Of a DNA stretch of 64,000 nt, positions 1 through 9,102 are shown in pieces. Numbering within the stretch: position 1 is the stretch's first letter; every line of letters begins with the position of its first letter. Source of the DNA: Steroidobacter agaridevorans (lineage in GTDB: Bacteria > Pseudomonadota > Gammaproteobacteria > Steroidobacterales > Steroidobacteraceae); the NCBI RefSeq assembly GCF_009932555.1, contig NZ_BLJO01000012.1, positions 1-64,000 of the forward strand, written 5' to 3'. Made by a program: the position numbers and the translations under genes. The notes below the pieces were generated by a model. That model had not been told where the DNA came from and searched no databases. It saw only the letters and a list, made by a program, of their open reading frames with translations.

Positions 1-127
1 CCACACCTCATTGAGACTATGAACATGTGTGCAATTATCGTCCGCCAGATCTGTGCAGCTTTAACCCGGCGTTGACAGTTGACTGGTCACAGATGCCAAA
101 GTAGACCATCAACGGCATGAAAGAAGA

Positions 128-185
128 GCCCAACAAATTGCCGCACGCGACGCGCGAAACGCGCGCGTGAGCAATGGCGCTGGGC
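128..185. repeat. Imperfect foldback, attC-like (weak)
   Basis: The 58-base stretch opens with GCCCAAC (fits the integron R'' box RYYYAAC) and closes with GCTGGGC, one base off the R' box GTTRRRY. Inside, ATTGC pairs with GCAAT and GCACGC with GCGTG, leaving unpaired bases, around a GC-rich tip. Size and geometry resemble an integron attC site, but the essential GTT is not met, so this is only a resemblance. It lies just before the orphan ORF at 207-512. Confidence 0.22.
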
Positions 186-206
186 GGCATGAAGGAAGAT
201 GGATTT

Positions 207-512
207 ATGAAAATTGTCTACACAGCTTTGTGCATATGGATGGTCACTGGCTATTTTCTTACCGGAATCCGGATGGTCATCGGGGACCTGCGCCAGCCGC
301 TTCACAATCAACCAGCATATGTGAGGCAGCGGCAGTTCGGAAAAATGCTCCTGGCTACTGTTGCTTGGCCAATGCCTTGGTATCACGTGTGGTCAATGTG
401 CAGAAGTCGCGGAATGAAACGAACTAGCGGCATGAAAGCGCAGATACCAGTCTTGTCATCGTTTCTCCTCGCTTTTTTCACCACGGCAGCAACATACGCG
501 CTGCGTCAGTAG
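207..512 (+). CDS. Small membrane protein, unknown function
   Basis: A 101-residue protein not recognised as any family. The ATG at 207 is preceded by AAGGAAG about ten bases upstream, a good ribosome site, so it is preferred over the in-frame ATG at 174. The N-terminal 20-25 residues and a stretch near residues 78-98 are hydrophobic and could be two membrane helices; the loop between is basic and Trp/Met-rich. It is an isolated plus-strand gene between two imperfect foldbacks, which is how a gene cassette would sit, but no integrase is visible. Expression is unproven. Confidence 0.5.
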   Translation: MKIVYTALCIWMVTGYFLTGIRMVIGDLRQPLHNQPAYVRQRQFGKMLLATVAWPMPWYHVWSMCRSRGMKRTSGMKAQIPVLSSFLLAFFTTAATYALRQ

Positions 513-521
513 GGAACAGAT

Positions 522-604
522 GCCCAACAATCGCGTGGAGCACGCGCACGTTGTGCGCTCGACTCGTAAAGGTGAAGCACCTTTACTCGCGGCTCACGCG
601 GGAC
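522..604. repeat. Second foldback region after the orphan ORF (attC-like start, long hairpin)
   Basis: Nine bases after the stop at 512 the sequence reads GCCCAACAATCGCGTGGAGC, close to the left end of many attC sites. GCGTGGAGC can pair with GCTCACGC at 591-598 leaving one bulged G. The interior holds a perfect 9-bp hairpin, GTAAAGGTG/CACCTTTAC with a three-base loop (566-586). No GTTRRRY box closes it, so a complete attC is not shown. It may simply be a transcription-end structure. Confidence 0.25.
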
Positions 605-613
605 ACTGAGTGA

Positions 614-644
614 CGAGAAAAGCCCCGGCCGCGAGCACCGGGGC
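614..644 (-). terminator. Rho-independent terminator of the XRE module
   Basis: Read on the minus strand, GCCCCGG and CCGGGGC form a 7-bp stem with a 9-base loop (622-644), followed at once by TTTTCTCG. It lies about 33 bases past the stop of the XRE gene, in the right orientation to end that operon. Confidence 0.6.
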
Positions 645-676
645 GATTACAGCCGAGGCTGAGGCAGATCGTTCGG

Positions 677-1051
677 TTACTTGCCGGCAGCGGATCTGTC
701 CTCCAGCAGATCGAGAATCCTGACGACAAAGCGTTGCTGTGTCTTCGACAGCGCCATCAGGCGCTCCGCGTGGCGGATCGCGCGATGCGACACCCGTCGC
801 TTGCGATCGTGCACCGGCCGCGCCATGCCGATCAGTTGCTCGACCGGCATGGCGAACACTTTGGCGACCCTGGCTAGAATGAGCACCGACACTCGACGCT
901 CGCCCAACTCGTAGGCAAACACTGCTTGCTGAGAAACGCCGATGGCACGCGACAGCTCCGCCTGCGTCATGCCTCGTGCCTTGCGTAGCTGACAGATGTG
1001 CGCGCCAAGAGCGGCGAAGTAGCGTTTCGATTCTGCGCGTATCGTGCTCAT
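677..1051 (-). CDS. XRE-family helix-turn-helix transcriptional regulator
   Basis: A 124-residue DNA-binding protein. Residues about 18-76 form a Cro/C1-type HTH: the segment from LRKARGMTQAELSRAIGVSQ through the recognition helix QQAVFAYELGERRVS is typical. The C-terminal 45 residues are basic and helical with no recognised domain. It is the last gene of four minus-strand ORFs that each overlap the next by ATGA, and it is followed by a terminator. Such regulators usually bind as dimers and often repress their own operon; the partner genes here are unknown, so the target is unknown. Confidence 0.85.
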   Translation of the reverse strand: MSTIRAESKRYFAALGAHICQLRKARGMTQAELSRAIGVSQQAVFAYELGERRVSVLILARVAKVFAMPVEQLIGMARPVHDRKRRVSHRAIRHAERLMALSKTQQRFVVRILDLLEDRSAAGK

Positions 1052-1260
1052 GACCGCTGCGCCTCCAGCTCATCAAGCGCGTCCAGCGCGCCTTCAAGCA
1101 GCGGCAGGATCGCGAGGAGAACATCAGCAAGGTAGTGAAGCTCTATCAGGTCGTGCGTCGCGGCTCGCTCCGCCACAGTCGCCACTGCATGTGCTTTCTG
1201 AAGACTTCGGATTGCCATATCAAGCGATCCGGGCTTGAACGGCGAACCTGGGGCGCTCAT
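1048..1260 (-). CDS. Small hypothetical protein of the XRE module
   Basis: A 70-residue protein, not recognised. It is mostly helical and ends in a Leu/Asp/Glu-rich amphipathic stretch (about residues 40-68) that could form a coiled coil or dimer helix. Its stop overlaps the start of the XRE gene by ATGA, and its own start overlaps the stop of the next ORF upstream the same way, which implies translational coupling. This conserved spacing pattern is the main evidence that it is a real gene. Confidence 0.6.
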   Translation of the reverse strand: MSAPGSPFKPGSLDMAIRSLQKAHAVATVAERAATHDLIELHYLADVLLAILPLLEGALDALDELEAQRS

Positions 1261-1484
1261 TGAGCACCGCCCTGGCCTTTGGGCCTGAGTTGCTGCAACT
1301 CACCTTCGAGAACTTCGATGCGCTCGATGGCGCGCACGGCAATCAACACGATAGCGTCAAGCGACTCTGCCGCCCGCATCAGGCGGAACTTCAATGGCCC
1401 CTGGCCCGGTGCGCAGGCGCCGGCCGAAGCGCGCAGCGACAACGCGGAGGCGCGGGCCTCGGCGATCTCGGGCATGGCGTTCAT
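1257..1484 (-). CDS. Small hypothetical protein of the XRE module
   Basis: A 75-residue protein of unknown function. The N-terminal half is Ala-rich; residues about 40-68 form a predicted amphipathic helix rich in Glu and Leu, resembling in style the end of the neighbouring 70-residue protein. It is joined by ATGA overlaps to genes on both sides, so the four ORFs of this module are probably translated from one message. Confidence 0.55.
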   Translation of the reverse strand: MNAMPEIAEARASALSLRASAGACAPGQGPLKFRLMRAAESLDAIVLIAVRAIERIEVLEGELQQLRPKGQGGAQ

Positions 1485-1597
1485 AGGCCACCTCCGGACC
1501 GAACGGTCTCGGCCAGGGCGAAGGCGGGGAAGAGAACGTCGGCGACACGGACGTAGAGACGATCCCGGACCAGCCGGGACATAATTGGCATAGCCAT
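1481..1597 (-). CDS. 38-residue ORF, first gene of the XRE module
   Basis: A very short ORF starting MAMPIMSRLVRDRLYV and ending in GGGL. It is preceded by a near-perfect Shine-Dalgarno, GGAGGT six bases before the ATG, the best ribosome site in this module. Its TGA overlaps the ATG of the 75-residue ORF. It may be a functional microprotein (basic amphipathic N-terminus, hydrophobic middle) or a leader whose translation carries ribosomes into the downstream genes. Upstream (1687-1706) are two GGGGGTAT direct repeats 12 bases apart, a possible operator. Confidence 0.5.
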   Translation of the reverse strand: MAMPIMSRLVRDRLYVRVADVLFPAFALAETVRSGGGL

Positions 1598-1754
1598 GAC
1601 TACACCTCCAGCGTGCGGTTGTGGTTAGGCCGGCTGTCCGTCTGATACACGGGCAGTCGGCCGCTCACGGCTAGGGATGGAGTCGCGGGGGTATTATTGG
1701 GGGTATAAGCGCTTTTTCGTGATCGGCTGAAGCTGGAAAAAGGCCGAAATCAGC

Positions 1755-2540
1755 CTATTCCTTCGAGTCCCTCAGCCGCACCACCTTACGCGCGTCCTCT
1801 TTGGGCTCGTACACCGCCTGCAACAGCAAATCGTCGTCGGCAATCAGGCCGATGTGTGGGCAGTAGCGCTTGGTCGATTCGTCGCCGGGCTCGAGCGGTG
1901 TCGTTTCCGTGACTTGAATGCAATCGCGGAACGAGCCCGCCGGCGTCTGGATCTTCAAGTCGATCTCGACATGCTCGGCGCGATCCAGCGCGACGCCGGG
2001 TGCGAGCTCCTGGTAATAGCGGGAGCCGATCAGAAAGCCGGAGTCAGGCATGATGATGCCCGGCTTGGCTTGGTCGCGGCCGGCGAGCCACTCGCCTTCG
2101 TGGCTCACGATCTCGCCATCTTCGTAGATGTCGACTTCCTCGCCGAAGTAATACACATCGTTCGATGGACGGCAGGTGGCGAAGAAGTTTCGCGAGATCT
2201 CGACCAGCTCGCCATCGGCCGTTTCCTTTTCTTCGACGACGCGCGTGGTGATTTCTCGTTTGCGGCCGCCATCGCCGATTACGACGTTGCGCGTTTCAGC
2301 TAACGCGGTGATCCAAAGCTCCTCCAGCTCGTCGCATTCGCCTTCCGCCACGCATTGCTGATTGCTGAGATACAGCTGCCGTCCGGGCGTGAGATCGAAA
2401 AAGGGATTGCCGCCGCGCGCGACGAAGTTGCAGTCCTCGATGGGGAAGTCGTCGGTAAATTCACGATCATTATCGTTGCCTAGTGCAACTTGGGACGACG
2501 CGACGCACCAGGTGGCGGCAACAAGTAATTCGCTACGCAT
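1755..2540 (-). CDS. Secreted protein of unknown function
   Basis: A 261-residue protein with a short N-terminal signal peptide (about residues 1-21). The mature part is acidic and contains six or more Cys (for example EDCNF, NQQCVAEGEC, ATCRPS, FRDCIQ, KRYCPH), suggesting disulfides in the periplasm. The order of a strand-rich body with DVYYFGEEVDIYEDGEIVSHEG and AGSFRDCIQVTET resembles periplasmic proteins of unknown function with a lipoprotein-like beta fold, but no family is confidently assigned. It sits alone downstream of the efflux operon, separated by about 60 bases. Confidence 0.6.
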   Translation of the reverse strand: MRSELLVAATWCVASSQVALGNDNDREFTDDFPIEDCNFVARGGNPFFDLTPGRQLYLSNQQCVAEGECDELEELWITALAETRNVVIGDGGRKREITTRVVEEKETADGELVEISRNFFATCRPSNDVYYFGEEVDIYEDGEIVSHEGEWLAGRDQAKPGIIMPDSGFLIGSRYYQELAPGVALDRAEHVEIDLKIQTPAGSFRDCIQVTETTPLEPGDESTKRYCPHIGLIADDDLLLQAVYEPKEDARKVVRLRDSKE

Positions 2541-2603
2541 GGGAAGCTCCTCGGAAGGTTGCCCGACGTCATTAGACGCTTCCCGGCGCTTTCATCAATC
2601 GCG

Positions 2604-4001
2604 CTACTCCGACCACCCGCCGCCCAGCGTCTTGTACAAGGTCACAGTATTCGTGAGCTTCTGCAGGCGCGCGTCGATCAGGCCTTGTTGGGCGGCGTAG
2701 AGGGAGCGCTGGGAGTCGAGCACGTCAAGGTAGCTGTCGACGCCGCGTTCGAAGCGGGCTTGTGAGAGGCGGAAGCTGGTCGAGGTCGCTTCGACCAGTG
2801 ACTCGCGAGCGGCGAGTTGGTCGCCGAGGGTGTTGCGTTCGGCGAGGGCGTCGGCGACTTCGCGGAACGCCTGCTGAATCGCCTGCTCGTATTGTGCGAC
2901 TTCGATCTGACGGCCGACGTTTGCGGCATCGAGGTTGGCGCGATTCGCGTCGCCGGCGAACAGAGGAATATTGATCTGGGGCACGAAGCTCCATGCGCCG
3001 GAGCCGGCTTCGAACAAGCCGTTGAGGTCGTTGCTGCTGCTGCCAGCCGAGCCAGTCAGTGTGATGCGTGGATAGAAAGCCGCGCGTGCCGCGCCGATGT
3101 TGAAGTTCGCAGCTTTGAGCTCGTGCTCGGCTTGCACGATGTCGGGGCGGCGAGTCAGCAGATCGGAAGGCAATCCCGCAGGCAGATCGGCCACAGTGCT
3201 GACGGTGTCGCTCAACGTCGTCGGCGTAAGATCTTCCGGCACAGCCGTGCCGAGCAGTAACACGAGAGCATTGCGATCCTGTGCGATGAGCCTCGTGTAA
3301 GTCGCAACGTTCACGCGCGCCGTATCGACGCTCGTTTGAATCTGGCGCAAGGTCAATTCAGAAGCGCTGCCCAACTCGAAGCGACGCTTGGTGAGGTCGT
3401 AACTGTCGCTCTGGCTCTTCAGCGTCTGCTGTGCGAGCGCGAGCTGTTCGAGATCGGCCGCCCAGGTCAAATAGGTGTTCGCGACTTCGGAGATCAAGCT
3501 GATCTGCGCCGCCTTGCGCGCTTCGCCGGTCGCGAGGAATTTCTCCAGCGCCTGGCCGTTCAAGCTGCGCACCCGGCCGAACAAGTCGACCTCGTAAGCG
3601 CTCAATGCGATATTCGCGTTGAACTGCCGCATCGTCATCGAGCGCCCGAATTGCGAAACACTCTCGGGCACGCGATTCACGCTCTCATTGCCGACCGCAT
3701 CGATCTGCGGAAAGCTTTCCGAGCGCTGGATCCGATATTGCGCGCGGGCCTGGTCTATGTTGAGAACGGCGACGCGCAGATCGCGGTTATTGGCGAGTGC
3801 AAGATCGATCAGCTCGCGCAGCTTGGGATCGGCATAGAACTCACGCCACTGAATATCGGCGATGCTCGCAGTCTCCGCCTCGCCGGCATCCGGAAACGCC
3901 GCCGCGACGGGCGCAGCGGGGCGCTCATAAGAAGGAGCCATCGTGCAACCGGCGAGCCATGAAGCCACGAGGGAGCCAATCAACAGTTTGCTGTAACTCA
4001 T
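2604..4001 (-). CDS. RND efflux outer-membrane channel, lipoprotein (OprM/TtgC family)
   Basis: A 465-residue outer-membrane factor forming the exit duct of a tripartite efflux pump. The start at 4001 is chosen because it follows the permease stop (4003-4005) by one base and opens directly with a lipoprotein signal ending LAGC (Cys19). The body shows the two repeated OEP regions: [20 protein letters not shown] near the start, [20 protein letters not shown] in the middle and [15 protein letters not shown] near the end, all hallmarks of the TolC/NodT superfamily. Third gene of the operon. Family assignment is secure; the substrates cannot be read from sequence. Confidence 0.95.
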   Translation of the reverse strand: MSYSKLLIGSLVASWLAGCTMAPSYERPAAPVAAAFPDAGEAETASIADIQWREFYADPKLRELIDLALANNRDLRVAVLNIDQARAQYRIQRSESFPQIDAVGNESVNRVPESVSQFGRSMTMRQFNANIALSAYEVDLFGRVRSLNGQALEKFLATGEARKAAQISLISEVANTYLTWAADLEQLALAQQTLKSQSDSYDLTKRRFELGSASELTLRQIQTSVDTARVNVATYTRLIAQDRNALVLLLGTAVPEDLTPTTLSDTVSTVADLPAGLPSDLLTRRPDIVQAEHELKAANFNIGAARAAFYPRITLTGSAGSSSNDLNGLFEAGSGAWSFVPQINIPLFAGDANRANLDAANVGRQIEVAQYEQAIQQAFREVADALAERNTLGDQLAARESLVEATSTSFRLSQARFERGVDSYLDVLDSQRSLYAAQQGLIDARLQKLTNTVTLYKTLGGGWSE

Positions 4002-4002
4002 A

Positions 4003-7000
4003 TCAATGCGTCTCCGCCGGAGCGGCGAGGGCCAGGGTCGCATCGCCCTGCGGAGCAGGGCGGCGCGAGAACACTTTCATCACGACGACGAACAAGAGCG
4101 GCACAAAGAAGATCGCGAGCACAGTGCCCGAGATCATGCCGCCGATAACCGCCGCACCGAGCGCGCTTCGAGCGCCAGCGCCTGCACCGGTGCTGAGCAT
4201 CAGCGGCAGCGCACCGAGGATGAATGCGAGCGAGGTCATGAGGATCGGGCGCAAGCGCATGCGTGCCGCCGTCACCGCAGACTCGATCAAGTCGGCGCCG
4301 CGGGCATACAAGTCCTTCGCGAACTCGACGATCAGAATCGCGTTCTTCGACGCGAGGCCGATGGTCGTGAGCAAGCCCACCTGGAAGTAAACGTCATTCA
4401 TCTTCCACATCAGCATCGCGGCGATCAGCGCACCGAGCACGCCGAGCGGCACGACCAGAATCACGGAGAGCGGAATCGCCCAGCTCTCATAGAGCGCCGC
4501 GAGACAGAGGAACACCACCGCAATCGACAAGGTGTAGAGCAGCAACGTCTGCGAGCCGGCCTCGCGTTCCTGCAAGGACACGCCGGTCCACTCGAAGCCG
4601 ATGCCCGGAGGCAGTTCCTTCACGTGGCGTTCGACGATGTCCATCGCTTCGCCGCTCGACGCCGCGCCCGGCATCGCCATGCCCAGAATCTCGATCGAGG
4701 GTACGCCGTTATAACGTTCCAATCGCGGCGAGCCGGATGTCCACTCGGTGCTCGAGAACGCGCTGAACGGCACCATGTCGCCGGTGGCATTGCGCACGTA
4801 CCAGCGATTGATGTCTTCGGGCAGCATGCGATAGGGCGCGTCGGCCTGCATGAAGACCTTCTTCACGCGACCGCGATCGATGAAGTCGTTGACGTACACG
4901 CTGCCCCACGCGCTGGAGAACGTGTCGTTGATGTCGGCCAGCGACAAGCCCATCGCACCGGCCTTCTGAGTGTCGATATCGAGACGCAGCTCGGGAGTGT
5001 CTTCCTGACCGTTCGGTCGCACGCCGACCAGGGAACGTTCCCGGCTGAGGGCGCCGAGCAGCTGATTGCGAGCTTGAATCAGAGCGTCATGCCCGAGGTT
5101 GGCGCGATCCTGCAGCATCAGATCGAAGCCACTGGCATTGCCCAGCTCCGTGACGGCAGGAGGTGCGAAGGCGAACACCTGCGCATCCTGAATGGTCGCG
5201 AAGTATTGGGAAGCCTTGGCGACCACGGCGCCGATCTGCTGATCGGGTTGCGTGCGCTCGTCCCAAGGGCGCAGCTTGATGAACGCCATGCCGGTGTTCT
5301 GTCCGCCACCGGCGAAGCTGAAGCCCGCGACGGTGAGTACGGATTCCACCGCGTCTTTCTGATCCTCGAGGACGTGGCGCTCGACTTGTTCGATGACCTC
5401 GAGCGTACGGTCTTGCGTGGCGCCGGGCGGCAACTGGACGATCGCGAAGATCGTGCCCTGGTCTTCGTCGGGCAGGAAGCCGGTCGGAATCTTCGAGAAC
5501 ACGATGGCGACGATGCCGACGATGACCGCGTAAGCAATCATGAAGCGACTACGGCGATTGAGGATGCCGTGCACGCCGCCTTCATAACGAGCGGTGCCTT
5601 TATCCATCCAGCGATTGAATGCGCCGAAGAAACCAGTCGTCGCTCGCGCATGCGACGGATCGACCGGCTTGAGCAACGTGGCGCACAGCGCAGGCGTGAG
5701 CACCACGGCGACGAGCACGGACAGCGTCATCGCCGCGACAATAGTGATCGAGAACTGACGGTAGATGACGCCGGTCGAGCCGCTGAAGAACGCCATCGGC
5801 ACGAACACGGCAGCGAGCACGAGAGCAACGCCGATCAACGCGCCAGTGATCTGGCTCATGGATTTGCGAGTCGCCTCACGCGGCGGCAGGCCTTCCTCCG
5901 ACATCACGCGCTCGACGTTTTCGACGACGACGATGGCGTCGTCCACGAGCAGGCCGATGGCCAGCACCATCGCCAACATGGTGAGCGTATTGATGGTGAA
6001 GCCGAATGCCGCCAGCACACCGAACGTACCGAGCAGCACGACCGGCACGGCGATCGTCGGGATCAGCGTGGCGCGGAAGTTCTGCAGGAACAGATACATC
6101 ACCAGGAACACCAGCACGATGGCTTCGACCAGCGTCTTGACCACTTCCTGGATGGAGATGCGCACGAACGGCGTGGAGTCGTAAGGCTTCACGACTTCCA
6201 GGCCCTGCGGGAAGAACGGACGCAACTCTTCGATCTGCGCGTCGATGGCCTTGATCGTGTCGAGCGCGTTCGCGCCCGTCGCAAGCTTCAGCGCCAGACC
6301 GGCAGTCGGCTTGCCGTTGTAACGGCCCTGGCTGTTGTACGCCTCGCTGCCCAGCTCGATGCGGGCGACGTCCCGCAACCGAACCTGTGAGCCATCGGTC
6401 TGCGTGCGCAGAATGATCTCTTCGAATTGCTCAGCGGTGCGCAGACGCGTCTGAGCAGTGATCGTTGCGTTGAGCTGCTGACCGGAGACCGCGGGCAGGC
6501 CGCCCAACTGACCGGCGGACACCTGCGCGTTCTGCGCCTTGACCGCGTTTCTCACATCCAGCGCGGTCAGGTGATAGTTGTTGAGCTTGCTGGGATCCAG
6601 CCAGATGCGCATGGAGTACTGCGCGCCGAACAGCTGCGTGTCGCCGACGCCTTCGACGCGGCTCAGCGATTCTTGGATGTTGGCAGCGACGTAGTCGTTG
6701 AGATCGGCCGCGCTCATGCTGCCGTCCTTCGATACGAACGCCAACACGCTCACGAAGTTCTTCACCGCCTTCGCGACGGTAAGGCCCTGGCGCTGTACTT
6801 CCTCAGGCAGCGAAGCTGTCGCGAGCGAGAGTTTGTTCTGAACCTGCACCTGCGCCGTGTCGGGATCGGTACCGTTCTCGAACGTCAGCGTGAGGGTCAC
6901 CAATCCGGACGATTCGCTGGTCGACGACATGTACGCGAGCCGATCGAGCCCTTTCATTTTCTGCTCGATCACCTGCGTGACGGTGTCTTCGACGGTCTTG

Positions 7001-7161
7001 GCGGACGCGCCGGGATAGTTCGCCGTGATGGAAATTGCCGGCGGCGCGATGTCGGGATACTGGGCGATGGGAAGCGTGGTGACCGCCAGCGTGCCGGCGA
7101 GCATCACGATGATCGCGATGACCCAGGCGAAGACCGGACGGTCGATGAAAAAGCGGACCAT
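4003..7161 (-). CDS. RND multidrug efflux permease, HAE1 family (AcrB/MexB-like)
   Basis: A 1052-residue inner-membrane proton/drug antiporter of full family length. It has the N-terminal [17 protein letters not shown] helix, two large periplasmic loops, and the paired Asp of TM4 in [17 protein letters not shown] that carry protons. The C-terminal half has the matching [14 protein letters not shown] region. It pumps hydrophobic compounds from the periplasm and membrane through the channel encoded just downstream, joined by the fusion protein encoded upstream. A 36-base gap separates it from that gene. It is likely repressed by the divergent TetR protein. Confidence 0.97.
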   Translation of the reverse strand: MVRFFIDRPVFAWVIAIIVMLAGTLAVTTLPIAQYPDIAPPAISITANYPGASAKTVEDTVTQVIEQKMKGLDRLAYMSSTSESSGLVTLTLTFENGTDPDTAQVQVQNKLSLATASLPEEVQRQGLTVAKAVKNFVSVLAFVSKDGSMSAADLNDYVAANIQESLSRVEGVGDTQLFGAQYSMRIWLDPSKLNNYHLTALDVRNAVKAQNAQVSAGQLGGLPAVSGQQLNATITAQTRLRTAEQFEEIILRTQTDGSQVRLRDVARIELGSEAYNSQGRYNGKPTAGLALKLATGANALDTIKAIDAQIEELRPFFPQGLEVVKPYDSTPFVRISIQEVVKTLVEAIVLVFLVMYLFLQNFRATLIPTIAVPVVLLGTFGVLAAFGFTINTLTMLAMVLAIGLLVDDAIVVVENVERVMSEEGLPPREATRKSMSQITGALIGVALVLAAVFVPMAFFSGSTGVIYRQFSITIVAAMTLSVLVAVVLTPALCATLLKPVDPSHARATTGFFGAFNRWMDKGTARYEGGVHGILNRRSRFMIAYAVIVGIVAIVFSKIPTGFLPDEDQGTIFAIVQLPPGATQDRTLEVIEQVERHVLEDQKDAVESVLTVAGFSFAGGGQNTGMAFIKLRPWDERTQPDQQIGAVVAKASQYFATIQDAQVFAFAPPAVTELGNASGFDLMLQDRANLGHDALIQARNQLLGALSRERSLVGVRPNGQEDTPELRLDIDTQKAGAMGLSLADINDTFSSAWGSVYVNDFIDRGRVKKVFMQADAPYRMLPEDINRWYVRNATGDMVPFSAFSSTEWTSGSPRLERYNGVPSIEILGMAMPGAASSGEAMDIVERHVKELPPGIGFEWTGVSLQEREAGSQTLLLYTLSIAVVFLCLAALYESWAIPLSVILVVPLGVLGALIAAMLMWKMNDVYFQVGLLTTIGLASKNAILIVEFAKDLYARGADLIESAVTAARMRLRPILMTSLAFILGALPLMLSTGAGAGARSALGAAVIGGMISGTVLAIFFVPLLFVVVMKVFSRRPAPQGDATLALAAPAETH

Positions 7162-7197
7162 GACAGATTCTCGATGTTGGGTCTGGACTTATTTAAC

Positions 7198-8379
7198 TCA
7201 GAACGCCACGCGCGAGGCGAGTTGCTGACTGTCGTTCGCGGGCTGCTGATAAGGAGTGGCTTCGACGAGCGCGCCGGCCTGCACTTTCTGCTGGCCCGCG
7301 ACCACGAGCACGTCGCCGGCTTGCAGGCCGCGAGTGATCAGCCACTGATTTCCGATCGCGCGCTCGGTGAACAACTCGCGCTGTTGCACTTTGCCGTCGC
7401 TGCCGACGATGTAAGCGTGCGGCTTACCGGTCGCATCGCGGCTCACGGCTTGCTGCGGCACCAACAGCGCTTGCGACATCGTGCCTTCCTCGACGATCGC
7501 GCGGACGTACAGGTTGGGCAGCAACTCGCCCTTGGGATTCGGGAACTCGGCGCGCAATGTCACAGAGCCGGTGTTTGGATCCACCGTGACATCCGAGAAC
7601 TGCAACTTGCCGTCGAGCGGATAGGTCGTGCCGTCATCGAACACGAGCTTCACCTTCGCCGTGCCATCGCCGAGCTGACCTTGTGCGATGGCGCGTCTCA
7701 GTTGCAGCACCGCGTTGCTCGACTGAGTCACATCCACATACATCGGGTCGAGCTGCTGAACGGTCGCGAGCGCATTGCTTTGATTCGCTGTGACGAGCGC
7801 GCCCGCGGTAACGGATGATTTACCGATTCGGCCGCTGATCGGCGACGTCACGCGCGTATAGGCGAGGTTGATACGAGCTGTTTCCAACGCCGCGCGAGCG
7901 GATGCAACCTCGGCGTTCGCTTGTAACAGCGCGGCGTCCGCGTCATCTGCATCCTGTTGGCTGACGGCGTTGATCGCTTTCAACTCGCCATAGCGCTCCG
8001 CTTTCAATCGCGTCGTGTGCTGATTCGCTTGCGCCTTCGCGAGCGCGGCTTCGGCACTGTCCACGGCTGCTTGATAAGTCGCGGGGTCGATTTGATAGAG
8101 CAGATCGCCTTTCTTCACGGCGCTGCCTTCGACGAACTTGCGTGATTGCAGGATGCCCGTGACTTGAGGCCGCACATCCGCAACCAGCACCGCGCTCGTG
8201 CGGCCAGGCAGTTCAGTCGTGAGAGTTACCGGCTTCGGCTGCACGACGACCGTGCTCACCTTCGGTGTGCCTTGGGGAGCGGGGCCTTGTCCCATGGGCG
8301 GCTTGCCGCAAGCGGTCAACACAGCCATGCCGATCAGGCTGAGCGCGGCGGCCAGAGGTGCGCGGTAAGGACGAATCAT
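7198..8379 (-). CDS. RND efflux periplasmic membrane-fusion lipoprotein (AcrA/MexA-like)
   Basis: A 393-residue adaptor that links the RND permease to the outer-membrane channel. It begins with a lipoprotein signal (VLTACG, Cys24). The biotinyl-lipoyl halves flank an alpha-hairpin rich in Ala/Gln (about residues 95-165), including YQIDPATYQAAVDSAEAAL and ARINLAYTRVTSPISGRIG, both diagnostic of AcrA proteins. First gene of the operon adaptor-permease-channel, divergent from tetR; the 113-base spacer holds overlapping promoters and a dyad. Confidence 0.96.
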   Translation of the reverse strand: MIRPYRAPLAAALSLIGMAVLTACGKPPMGQGPAPQGTPKVSTVVVQPKPVTLTTELPGRTSAVLVADVRPQVTGILQSRKFVEGSAVKKGDLLYQIDPATYQAAVDSAEAALAKAQANQHTTRLKAERYGELKAINAVSQQDADDADAALLQANAEVASARAALETARINLAYTRVTSPISGRIGKSSVTAGALVTANQSNALATVQQLDPMYVDVTQSSNAVLQLRRAIAQGQLGDGTAKVKLVFDDGTTYPLDGKLQFSDVTVDPNTGSVTLRAEFPNPKGELLPNLYVRAIVEEGTMSQALLVPQQAVSRDATGKPHAYIVGSDGKVQQRELFTERAIGNQWLITRGLQAGDVLVVAGQQKVQAGALVEATPYQQPANDSQQLASRVAF

Positions 8380-8408
8380 TGCGGGCTCCCAACTATTATC
8401 AAAAGCGT

Positions 8409-8423
8409 ACTGTACGGTTCAGT
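8409..8423. promoter_or_regulatory. Candidate TetR operator between pump operon and tetR
   Basis: ACTGTAC and GTTCAGT form 7-bp inverted arms (one mismatch) around a central G. The dyad overlaps the possible -10 (TAAACT, 8421-8426) of a minus-strand promoter whose -35 is TTGACT (8445-8450), so bound repressor would block the pump operon. Position and symmetry are visible; the identity of the binder is inferred from the adjacent tetR gene. Confidence 0.45.
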
Positions 8424-8429
8424 TTAGAA

Positions 8430-8458
8430 TTGACAGTCGGCAGCAGTCAAGCAAAAAT
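8430..8458 (+). promoter_or_regulatory. Possible sigma-70 promoter of tetR
   Basis: TTGACA (8430-8435) is followed after 17 bases by AAAAAT (8453-8458), about 35 bases before the tetR ATG. The -35 is perfect and the -10 is weak. It overlaps the oppositely directed TTGACT, so the two promoters share the same DNA face. Confidence 0.35.
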
Positions 8459-8492
8459 GTACACATCGGTTTAGTTATGTGACGGGTTCGAC

Positions 8493-9101
8493 ATGAAGGT
8501 CCGCACCGACGCGAAGCGCGACGAAATCGTTGAAATCGCACGGAAAACGTTCCTGGAGCTGGGCTACGAACGGGCCTCCATGGCGGAGATTTCGGCCCGG
8601 ATGGGCGGCTCGAAGGCCACCTTGTATGGGTACTTTCCCTCCAAGGAGGCGCTGTTCCTGGCGATCGTGAACCGGCTGGCCGAGCAATACGTGTCGCCGG
8701 CGGTACAGCGCCTGGAGGAGAGCGTCGATGACGACGTGCGCGAGGCGTTACAGCGCTTCGGCGAACAGTTCCTCGCGTTTATTTCGGATCCCGAGGCGGT
8801 GGCGTCTTATCGCGTGGTTATCAGCGAAGCCGCGCATTCGGATATTGGCGAGTCGTTTTACGAAACCGGCCCGAAGCGCACGATCGAGTCCATCGCGCGC
8901 TATCTCGCCGGCGCCATGGATCGCAAGCAGCTGCGTCGGGCAGATCCCGAAATTGCTGCTCAACATCTGACGGCGCTGCTCGCGCATGGCGAGCCGTGGC
9001 ATCAATATTTCTTACGCAAGGCGCCGAATCCGACGCGCGCTCAGATCAAACGGATCGTCGAGCGCGCGCTGGATGTGTTTCTTGGCGGCTATCGAGCCTG
9101 A
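8493..9101 (+). CDS. TetR/AcrR-family transcriptional repressor of the efflux operon
   Basis: A 202-residue regulator. The N-terminal HTH (about residues 11-58) has the standard pattern ARKTFLELGYERASMAEISARMGGSKATLYGYFPSKEALF. The C-terminal ligand domain (about 80-200), with SDPEAVASYRVVISEA and ending in RIVERALDVFLGGY, resembles the AefR-type TetR_C class. Divergent transcription from the RND operon and the dyad in the shared spacer point to local repression relieved by a pump substrate; that role is inference. It ends one base from the convergent gene at 9103. Confidence 0.92.
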   Translation: MKVRTDAKRDEIVEIARKTFLELGYERASMAEISARMGGSKATLYGYFPSKEALFLAIVNRLAEQYVSPAVQRLEESVDDDVREALQRFGEQFLAFISDPEAVASYRVVISEAAHSDIGESFYETGPKRTIESIARYLAGAMDRKQLRRADPEIAAQHLTALLAHGEPWHQYFLRKAPNPTRAQIKRIVERALDVFLGGYRA

Positions 9102-9102
9102 T

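Noticed and set aside
4006-6390. Long plus-strand open frame antisense to the RND permease
   Set aside because: It is rich in Arg, His and Glu with no domain, and is the mirror of a securely identified AcrB-type gene. Long antisense frames are expected in high-GC codon usage.
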